A DNA stretch of 64,000 bases. It comes from Schistosoma haematobium (lineage: Eukaryota > Platyhelminthes > Trematoda > Strigeidida > Schistosomatidae). The notes under the pieces were generated by a model that was not told the DNA's origin, ran no database searches, and worked only from the letters and a program-made list of their open reading frames with translations. Shown here piece by piece: positions 20,580 through 64,000 of this stretch. Location of the stretch: positions 1,302,001-1,366,000 of the forward strand of contig NC_067202.1 in assembly GCF_000699445.3 (NCBI RefSeq), in the 5' to 3' direction. The first letter of the stretch is position 1, and each line of letters starts with the position of its first letter. A program made the position numbers and the translations under genes.

Positions 20580-23310
20580 CATGACTTTATTGTGGACACA
20601 GACAGTATAGAGTCCATTATTTCATTCAAGAACTTGAAATCTTTAGATCCTAACGTTGTTGTACGACCCGCTGAAGTATCAATATTGGGGATTACTGGAC
20701 ATAAACTGCCCATACAAGGATGTTGTGAATTACTAATCAGAGATGATAATTCTTCATACATACCTTGTGAATTTGTGGTTAGCAAAACAGGACTGTCAAT
20801 ACTGGGTTTAAGGAATTTCAAAAGGCTTGAATTGTTGACTTTCCTAGTTTCGAAAGAAAATTCGGATACTTTACTTAAAGATTTAATAGTTACGTGTGCT
20901 AAGTGCAGTGGAGGTATGAAAATTAAGCCTATAAAACTTCAAGTACAGGGTGATCCAGTCTTTATTAAAAGACGAATAATTCCTTATGGTCTTCAAGAAA
21001 CAGTATATAAGACATTAAACGATTTGTGTGCGAAAGGCATAATTGAACCGATTCAGTCTTCAGCATGGGGCACCCCTATTGTTACGCCACTGAGGTCGGA
21101 CGCCAAGACTCCTAGAATATGTGGTGACCATAGATTAACATTGAATTCCCGTTTGTTGGGACAAACGTGTACGATTGTAGAGGCAGATGTTTCAAACTGA
21201 CTTCATGGTTTTAAAGTGTTTTCGAAAGTTGACCTAGAATATGCTTATCTTCAAATCCCTTTAGATCAATCTTCATCTATTTTGACGACAATTAACACTC
21301 CTTTTGATCTGTTCAAATACAACTTCCTTCCATTTGGTCTAAGTTGTTCTCCAGCCATATTTCAGGAAGTCATGAATGAGGTAGTTAGTGATCTTGAAGG
21401 TGTTGAAGTTTATCAAGATGATCTCATTGTTCATGGTTCTGATAAGGTAGTTCATGACCAGAGACTTATTGCTTTATCGCGTCGTTTAATTGAGAGGAGT
21501 ATTACAGTGAATCCAAATAAGTGTTCATTTTGTGTATCTAGTTTCGAATGTCTCGGATACCTAGTTGGTGGTAATAGTTTTAGACCAGGTATGAAACGAC
21601 TAGCTCCACTGACAAATGCGCCGTCTCCATAAAATCTTACAGAATTACGTTCACAAGTGGGTGCTCTTCAATACTATTCCCGTTTTATTCCTAATTTTTC
21701 TTGCCGTGCAAATTGTTTATTTGATATTCTGACATCCAATTTATTCAAATGGGATGAGGAACATGAGTCATGCTTACACAGTCTACTAAAGTTTCTTCAA
21801 AGTGATGCTGTTCTTCGAACTTACTTCCCTAGTGTACATTCTGTGCTTATGACTGATGCATCACCTGTGGGTATTGGCGCAGTTTTGGAGCAGGAAGGTA
21901 GAATAGTTATTCGTGTTTCACGCAAACTTACTTTTACTGAACAAGGTTATTCACGGACTTAGAGAGAAGCATTGGCTGTGTTTTGGGCTGTTAAAAGACT
22001 TTATAAATATTTATTGGAAATGAAATTCACTAGTGTTACTGATCATGAAGCTTTAAAGTTTATTTATCATCCTGAAAGATCCTTAACACGTTCCTCAGCT
22101 GCTATGGTTCAACGATGGAGTATTGCTTTGAGTGCTTATGACTATACGGTTCAGCATAAGATTGCCAAACAAATTCAACACGTTGACTACATTTATCGAC
22201 AATCATTACTAGATAGGCCTGTTAATACTTCAGGCTGTTTGTTAGTGCAACCTTTGCCAGTCAGACGTTCAGATCTCACTAGAGAAACTCGTAGATACTT
22301 TGGGTGTATACTGAATGCTATACGGAAAGGTTGGAATGCTAATCTGAAACGTAGATTTCCTGTCTATTTTTCAAAGCGAGATCAGCTATACACTACTCCT
22401 GATGGTATTTTGTGCTTAAATGGTCGTGTTGTGATTCTTCCCTCATTGTATAAATCTGTCCTTGAAGATCTTTATAGTGGTCATTTAGGTGATGAGAAAA
22501 TGAGGTCCTTGTCAGGGCCCACATGTTGGTGGCCAGGGATAAATGCAGATATACGTCGTACGGCGAACAATTGTGAAAAATGTCATCAGTTGAAAAATTA
22601 ATCTTCGAAGTGGGTGCCATGGCCAGTATCGTCTGAGGCCTGGCAGAGAAAGCATGCTGACTATTGTGGTCCTTTCTCTGCAAATAATATGCACTTGTAG
22701 TCATTGATTATTTTTCAAAGTGGCCTGAAGTTTTTTCAAAACTGCACCAAATTCTGACTTCACAATCCAAGCATTAAAAAAGGCGTTTGGTTGAGAAGGG
22801 GTTCCCATGGTGTTAGTGACTGATAATGGCTCTCATTTTTCTCCGGATGCAGTCACTACCTGGTTGAATGGTATAGGGTGCAAACATCTTTTTACTGCTC
22901 CCAGACATCCTTTTTCTGGTGGTCAAGCAGAAATTTTTGTCAGGACATTGAAAAGTGCTATTGATTGTGTTGCCGCCTCAACATTTAATGAGCTAGAGAG
23001 GAGAGTTGATACCTTTCTATTGCAATATAGAAATGCCAGACATTCGGTGACGAAGGAGACTCCAGCGAAGCTATTGAAAGGAAGGATTCTTCGGTCGAAT
23101 ATGAGATGTTTGGAGTCTGCAGAAGCTACATGTTATCGAGGAAATATTCTTCGATCATCTACAGGTATTGTTCTGAAGAATGTCGGGAAATCGATGGAGC
23201 GAATTCTAGATATCAGTGATTTGATTGCACACAATCGACATGTTGATCAAATACAATTCCAGGAACCAGGCGAGTCTGTATCAATTTCGGCTGTTAATTC
23301 TAATCTATAG
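20580..23310 (+). pseudogene. pol remnant of the inner LTR element (PR-RT-RH-IN)
   Basis: One frame runs from ~20580 to 22601 with in-frame stops at 21198-21200, 21630-21632, 21960-21962 and 22599-22601; the integrase core continues in another frame (22807-23310). The protease active site reads VDTDS where DTG/DSG is usual. RT: KVDLEYAYLQIPLD and the catalytic YQDD at ~21411-21422. RNase H: MTDASPVGIGAVLEQ. Integrase: zinc-binding HLGDEKM..CEKCHQ, then core VTDNGSHF and GGQAEIFVRTLK with the third acidic residue. Family: Ty3/gypsy. Not functional as it stands. Confidence 0.85.
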
Positions 23311-23510
23311 ATGAGTGATTTATAGATGGTGCCTGTAAAAATGACGTGTACCTGCTAATGCAGAAATATATTATTATTATTATTACTATTAATGCTGACA
23401 GCTACATTCTAGATAATGCAGAGTTTTTGTCCAATACACTGTCCGACAGACGCAGGTTGAACTTGAGAAGACGTACAGTTGATTGCAGGCACCAAGACTC
23501 CAGTTTAAGC

Positions 23511-23685
23511 TGTAGCGGATTTGGCGTTTGAATGAACTGATGATTACTTTGTACTTGTTGAATGCTTGATTTCCATTTCCAAATATAATACATTAGTTAG
23601 TGCTTATTTAGTACTTCTTGATCCAATTTCGTTATTTCTGGGATCCTTATTTCGTGCTATAATTCAAATACTTCTAATTATCACA
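23511..23685 (+). repeat. 3' LTR of the inner element
   Basis: TGTAGCGGATTTGGCGTTTG to ATTATCACA. Preceded by TTTAAGC, which is also found just before the outer element's 3' LTR (minus strand, ~16944-16950). This fixes the LTR start. Confidence 0.82.
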
Positions 23686-24816
23686 CAAACCTGTTCTCAC
23701 ATCTGTAATCTGCTTTGCAACACATAAATGTATTCTTACCAATGTTTTCACGAAGAGGACGGTTAACATTAATTAAACGCCTACTTATATGACCGTAAGT
23801 ATGCTTCGGATTAAGATAACTTAGCTATGAAGTACAATTCGTGATTTTATGGAAGTCAATTTAATGCATCGCCTCATAAATGATACACACGTTTCTACCA
23901 TCTTGAAAGGAATACTTCGGCACTTGCATAAGATGTTTTTCCAAATTTCGTATGTTAATCCCTACAATCAACCCATCACGCAGTTCCACATGAATTTGAC
24001 CTCCAAAATTACACCTAGCGGCTTGTTTTAGCAATTCAAGGATGAATTCTTTAATCTTTTGGTTATATTGACGAATAATTCTATGACATTTGCTCACTTA
24101 CGCCATTCGAAATTAGTATACTTTACATGATTTAACAGCAGTAATTTCAGAGTTGCATAGGGAAGTGGAATAGGCTTATCTGAGAATACCGAGGATTTTA
24201 GTAAGCTGCCAACATCCTTTCCGAAAAATGTAAGGAATTGAGCCACAGTTATATCATTCTTAACATCCCACTTGGTCACACTTCAGATTTCAAACATAAC
24301 CATGTAGTCTTCGAATTTCAATGTGTATCCGACTGTCTAATTACAGGCTCCATCGCGTCGTCAGTATGATGATTAGAAGTATTCAAATTAATGTAGTAAT
24401 CAGTAATTTCTGAAATAATGCAATTTACAGCAAGTAGAACATTATTCATTGACTGTCTACTTAAAGAAACAACGGTTTAATTAGGCTTACTATGACTTGG
24501 GATAACATCCCAGCAAGCGATGCATGTCCAGTGTAACGCGGTCAGACGTAACAAATAAAAGTTTAAGCCACAGCGAAATTCACAGCATAGACTAGTTTTT
24601 GATGAAAAATACATAATAATATGGTAAATTAAATGACTACATGAACGTCAATGTGACCATTATTCCGGCTTACGACACACTAGGTTAACATGGCAACGTC
24701 CTGTTTAGAACGACTTGTGGAACTAGATTAACATTAATGAACGTATTGTCTCTGGAATTCGTAACATGCTAGGAATCAGGTAAAAATAACTCACTGTTCA
24801 CCAAAACTATCCACCA

Positions 24817-27242
24817 ATCTGGTCACTGTATAGAGAGACTTTAAATACCTAACTTATTTTTGTAAAGTCGGGTTGTAAAACTATTCTATTCAATAATTTT
24901 CTGTGTTCAGAAATGTAGTCACGTTACAACTTCTTCTAGGTGCATATATTTCAGAACACTAAACACATCCAACTGCACACAGAACATCCGGAGATTTTAC
25001 AAGTGTAATCAAAAATATTGTTCGGAGACACATACTGTCGCCTTTGATGATATTTCTTAGCAGAGTTCCTTAGGTGGCTGATTGGAAGAGTCGGATGTTG
25101 GAAACTGATATCGGAAAGAAAGGGTCAGAATATGAGCTAAAAGTTATTTTATATTTTGCTTTATGTATATGTAATTCTGCATTCAACTGTTGAACAGTAA
25201 AAAATACCATGTTTCTTTGATGTCAACTAGCTTGACCTTACCCCTCAAGTTCTCACGAGTGAGATTCTATGTAGACAACAGAACTGATATTTTCTCTTAC
25301 TTTCTAAAGGAGTGACATAAGGCATATAAATAATCCTGTGATTAACGGTTAGTAAACCCGGTAATGCATAAAAACATGTCTCAAGTCAATGGTTTAACTG
25401 GTAGGCAATGTCGAGTCATAAAATGTCCACCACTTCACAAGCTATCAACAGAAACTTTGTTTTATCGAACCAAATATCCTTACCAGTATAGTCTGTTGTT
25501 ACTAGCTAGTTGTATTAGTGACAGAGGCCTCCAGCTATTTTCATCAGCATTATCACCAACTATTTACCGCAAACAGTAATGAATGACCTTGTATTCTGTT
25601 CATACCGAAGTACGAATTTTCCAACTAGACAAGTATAAAATTTTACTATTACTTTAATTACTAGGCATAATCCCACAGAATGTTCACCAGTAACCAGAAC
25701 ATATCTCTTCTAGCAGCTTTTTTGTGGAAATCCCTCCCTGTACATTTTTTGCAACAATTATCATTATTATTATCAATGAAAATCTGTTCTTAGTGCAGAA
25801 TGTAAAGTTGTTACTTTGACTTTTTAAGTCCGAAATTCTGTTAAATTTCTAGTCTTAGATAGGACTCTTATTGTCCACTTTTAATTATACTTTTGATTTG
25901 CTTAGTGTGTCACCTAACAGCGCGTGTATCGAACAAACTTCTAGTATTTTGTCCGGATGAAAAGCTAATGAAAAAAATTGTGCCATTAAACCAAAACTAC
26001 GTTCTTTTGTGTAACGTATGATGCGTTTTTCAGTCATATCAAACACAAACACTTTTCTTAATTCGATCTGATCTAGTTTAAAATAGAAAGCAAATCATAT
26101 CAAAAGTACAAAATATCGCAGACGGTACGGCCTGTGCTATACATTTAAAAGTTTTTTTGTAGCACACAATAACTTTTAAAACAAGAAAGTTTGTTGATAC
26201 ATGGTTACCTGGTATCTGTGAATCAATAAGAGTTTTTCCAACTTTGGATTAATTTAAAACGTACTCCATTCGTCACAGTGAGGCTTCATAGGCTAGATCA
26301 ATTTTTCCTTCCTCGGCTTATAACGTTATGGCCTGCATCTTGGTTTTCACCAGTGAGATTGTTTAATTTTGAACTAATTGTTTCGTTTGATCCAAAAAAG
26401 ATGGGATGGTGTTTCTTCGTTGGCACGAACAAACCTCTTTTTCCTTGATTGCTAATTATCATGTCACTTACCAGTTTATCTACTGATAATGTAAATCGGG
26501 TTGTTCGATCTTCCTAAACAACTCTACTGCCTGTAAAACCTTTAAGTTCCATTTATCTAGGTAATTCACATTTATAATTCTCGTGTTTAGGACCATACCA
26601 AATCCTCCAATAAAAAACCTATGGGGAAGGATGGGAATTTAATCTTTCACCTATGAATATGCAAAATTTAAACATTATCTGCTTAAACTAACAGTCATAG
26701 CCGCAATAAATTGTAGTTCCAGCAGACCCAAACTTCACTGGATACAACGATATTTATTTGTACGGTTACTGCACAATGAACAAAGTTGTTAGCGTGTTAT
26801 TCCGAACTGCCACACGTCAAATAACAGGAAAATTATGTTTTACCGGTACAACAAGTTTTTGAATAAACGAATGCTAGGTTCAGTACGCCACCATACTTTA
26901 TGTCCGGATTTTCGGAGAATCCAGCTGTACTTTAAAGTTGAATAGAAAGATGTAGACCTTCTTTTCATACTCAATATACTACTCTTTTACCTGGCCAAAT
27001 GTATTCTCCAGGAGACCTAAGCAACAACGACTAGCTATCACGATAGGACGAGCCAGTATGGGAAATGACATGGTTTCCACGTAAGATCTCATAGATTAAA
27101 CACCCACATCATGGGAAGTCTAAAATTTTGGATTGGGTCCATTATTCAGATGTCATAGATAAGTGTACTAAAACCGACCCAGACCACAATTCTACATTCC
27201 TGAGACAGACTAAGAAATGGAACCTATTATTAATCTCAATGG
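24817..27242. other. Intergenic, no gene recognised
   Basis: AT-rich sequence without domains or shared repeats that I can see. The frame at 25364-25579 has no recognisable character. Confidence 0.5.
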
Positions 27243-27467
27243 TTAAGATCATGAGTCAGTTGAAGCTAGACCACCATGGAAAGCCTGGAAGCACTGGACG
27301 GCCGTTTCGTCCTGTTGTGGGACTCATCAGCAATGCGCATCCACGACCTCGCCCTCTGAGAGATTCGAATTCAGGACCTACTGGTTTCGCGTGCGAGCAC
27401 TTAACCACTAGATCACTGAGTCGGCATCCAATGGTGTTAATGTCTAATTTCAACTAATCCACGAATG
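27243..27467 (-). mobile_element. Sm-alpha-like tRNA-derived SINE with hammerhead, minus strand
   Basis: On the minus strand: the head (TTCGTGGATTAGTTGAAATT region), tRNA-like part with A box (TGATCTAGTGGTTAAGTGC) and B-box-like GAATTCGAATCTC, the hammerhead, then the tail CCAGGCTTTCCATGG..GACTCATGATC. Forms an inverted pair with 27476-27615. Confidence 0.8.
27281..27345 (-). ncRNA. Hammerhead ribozyme, core intact by eye, minus strand
   Basis: Minus strand: CTGATGA, stem II GTCC/GGAC with loop CACAACA, GAAA, short stem III in CGGCCG, cleavage triplet GTC (cut between minus-strand bases 27297 and 27296), then CAGTGC. Stem I pairs ATTG/CAGT-like sequence. The classic Sm-alpha arrangement. Confidence 0.83.
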
Positions 27468-27475
27468 GTGGATGT

Positions 27476-27615
27476 GTCGCTCAATTTCGTGGATTAGTTG
27501 AAATTAGACATTAACACCATTGGATGCCGACTCAGTGATCTAGTGGTTAAGTGCTCGCGCGCAAAACCAGTAGGTCCTGGGTTCTAATCTCGCAGAGTGA
27601 GAGGTCGTGGAGAAT
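27476..27615 (+). mobile_element. 5' half of an Sm-alpha-like SINE, plus strand, inverted partner
   Basis: Contains the head and tRNA-like region (A box TGATCTAGTGGTTAAGTGC, B-box-like GGGTTCTAATCTC) but stops before the hammerhead. Together with 27243-27467 it makes a palindrome: near-perfect arms start TTCGTGGATTAGTTGAAATT, separated by ~20 nt. Confidence 0.8.
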
Positions 27616-28460
27616 GATTGTAGTATCTCGAGATTTTTAAACATCATTGAAGAGTACCTTCCCGTAGCCAATCTTTCATCCCATATATATAAACAACCGA
27701 TATGTTTTAGCAATTAATTATCTCAAAGAGGACATCCACTTCAAATAAAATATTAAAAAGCTAGCTAAAAGAGTTATGTGAACTTCTTCACTGTTTGAGT
27801 CAGCAAGCTGTAGAATTCCCTAGTTAAAGCCACAGCAACTGAAGCCTTATTAGACTTTCTGAAAGAGAGACTTGAGGTTGGCTTTAGTACCGATGTTAAT
27901 TGTGTTGGTTATTCCACGTGTTATTATACCATCATGTATAGGCTTACAAAATGAGTTGTAATGCCCTTAAGTTTTCTAAGGAATATGACATGAGTAATAT
28001 CATTTGAGAACCCAAAACGCACTATCACTCCACAGGTATAAATATAATTCGGCAAACATTTCACCAATTCTGTCAATGGAAGCTTGTAATCTGAATTTCG
28101 AAGTGTATTAACAGGAGTGGGCAAATTCAACAGTATACTATAGAATTCAGATGACACCCTAAATCTGGTCATTTACCACGGAAAACACCATTCACACATG
28201 TTAAATGACAGAGCATTATATATTGTTTCGACTGAAACAGATTTGTTTAGATGCACCATTTGTTCCAATCACATTTACTTCTTCACACCAGCGCACAGTT
28301 AAATATTGGGTTTCGTTTGGGTCACAATATAAAAAATGGGTGTTCCGAATGCCGTAAGTTTTATGGTGATAAGTCATTTATTAAATTATTCAAAAAATTC
28401 AATATCTTCTCTCACTCCGTGCACAACCTCATAAAACTAATTTATCCGTGATTTTCACAG
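27616..28460 (+). other. Upstream region of the Na+/K+-ATPase gene
   Basis: Region before the first coding exon. No TATA/initiator arrangement that I can defend. Frames at 27924-28172 (-) and 28251-28451 (+) look like chance. Confidence 0.4.
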
Positions 28461-28461
28461 C
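28441..28461 (+). other. 3' splice acceptor before the ATPase start (cis or spliced-leader trans)
   Basis: TTTATCCGTGATTTTCACAG ends at 28460, 18 nt before the start ATG at 28479. It means the 5' UTR is joined to something upstream: either an unseen cis exon or the schistosome spliced leader. Confidence 0.55.
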
Positions 28462-28478
28462 GAGGCGATAGTTACCGA

Positions 28479-63406
<34,928 letters not shown>

Positions 63407-64000
63407 GTATGTATATGTGTGTATATATAGTTTTTTTCATTAGTAATGTTGTCGTTAGTTGAGATTATCTAGATGTGTATTAGGTAAATGTCTCGCTATC
63501 ATATCATTTAATCTCTGTCATTGATAATTAGGACTCACAGTTGAATTCATGAATCGATCTAAAACCTGAAAGTACTTGACGGACATTACTTCCTAGTATA
63601 GGACTTCTCAATGTTGAATGTTTGAAATGTTTATCCAAGTGTTACTGACGTTAGCTTGAATGTATGGTATACTAGTCCCATTTGGAGATTGATAGTTAAC
63701 TTCTCTATTGTTAACGATGAAATAGGCCAGTCAACATTTTTTTTCAAATCTTCACAACAATTCGTAAGAAAAATTCATTTTCCATCACTATAGAGTGAAT
63801 CACAACGTAGAACATGGTACGTATGTACATCGGTCATAGTTGTTATATCCCATGAACACATAGAGATAAAATTATTAGGCTGAATCCCAGGATAGTAAAG
63901 GTGGTAATAGTATCAACGGTATCAGAAATCATTTTGAGGAAATAGTCCTTATTGATTTCTTGAAGTTGTTAATTGGACAACAGATATAGTTTGATTTGAG
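63407..64000 (+). other. Start of ATP1A intron 11
   Basis: Decayed hammerhead SINE tail (-) at ~63540-63620 and a LINE 3' tail fragment (type B, -) at ~63790-63880 (CAACGTAGAACATGGTACGT). The intron continues past the window. Confidence 0.55.

Larger units (their letters stand above)
18471..23685 (+). mobile_element. Inner gypsy-type LTR retrotransposon, same family, plus strand, with CAAAC target duplication
   Basis: Flanked by CAAAC at 18466-18470 and 23686-23690. LTRs are at 18471-18636 and 23511-23685. Order of domains: gag, zinc knuckles, protease, RT, RNase H, integrase, the Ty3/gypsy order. A LINE fragment (18637-19400) has replaced the leader and the gag start. The coding capacity is destroyed by stops and frameshifts. 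No intact envelope-like frame is seen after integrase. Confidence 0.85.
16760..24816 (-). mobile_element. Outer gypsy-type LTR retrotransposon, minus strand, degenerate and split
   Basis: Read on the minus strand: 5' LTR ending region ~24816-24650 and gag ~24300-23700 (TKWDVKNDITVAQFLTFFGK, then YSFQDGRNVCIIYEA). A 5.2-kb interruption by the inner copy follows (23685-18471). The element then continues with two zinc knuckles (~18468-18330, CLSCGKFH..C and CFKCGK), protease-region remnant ~18060-17878 (MLIRDDKYS), integrase C-terminal remnant ~17330-17160, and the 3' LTR starting TGTGGAGGATG at 16943. RT and RNase H are absent: the ~17340-17870 segment shows no such domain. The outer LTRs align with the inner LTR and with each other, more diverged, so this copy is older. 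Left LTR limit is approximate. Confidence 0.75.

Noticed and set aside
27128..27457. Open frames on both strands
   Set aside because: Largely the SINE with hammerhead; the same sequence occurs as non-coding repeat elsewhere.

Overview
The window is eukaryotic and looks like Schistosoma (blood fluke) genomic DNA, probably from the African/S. mansoni-like side of the genus. The evidence is AT-rich sequence, GT-AG introns including one of only 34 bp, and dense schistosome-type repeats: tRNA-derived SINEs carrying hammerhead ribozymes (Sm-alpha-like), RTE-like LINE 3' fragments and a gypsy-type LTR element. Species is inferred from repeat and protein character, not from a search.

Two protein-coding genes, both on the + strand, can be assembled exon by exon. 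Gene 1 (628-13479, 7 exons) encodes an 881-residue ankyrin-repeat protein ending in a SOCS box (BC-box plus LPLP Cul5-type motif). It is therefore an ASB-type substrate receptor for a Cullin-5 ubiquitin ligase. All seven exons join in frame (2,646 nt including the stop). Gene 2 (28479 to beyond the window end, 11 exons seen) is the Na+/K+-ATPase catalytic alpha subunit. 713 residues are present, from the initiator Met through TM1-TM4, the phosphorylation site DKTGTLT and TGDGVNDSP. The last ~300 residues (TM5-TM10) lie outside.

Between the genes (13.5-28.4 kb) is a nest of mobile elements. A degenerate gypsy-type element lies on the minus strand (about 16,760-24,816). It is split by a second copy of the same family on the plus strand (18,471-23,685), flanked by a 5-bp target duplication CAAAC and with recognisable LTRs, gag zinc knuckles, protease, RT, RNase H and integrase. 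The pol frame of the inner copy is broken by four stops and at least one frameshift. A LINE 3' fragment sits inside the inner copy directly after its 5' LTR.

The introns, especially the 8.2-, 4.8- and 10.6-kb introns of the ATPase, are packed with repeats. These include two hammerhead-SINE families (four copies in the window keep an intact-looking ribozyme core), an unclassified ~0.5-kb element with an AAATAAATAAATAA tail (six copies), a ~290-bp MITE with terminal inverted repeats and one clear 8-bp target duplication, LINE fragments with two kinds of 3' tail, and simple repeats. Several SINEs occur as head-to-head inverted pairs that make long palindromes. No bacterial genes, CRISPR arrays, rRNA genes or intact tRNA genes were found.
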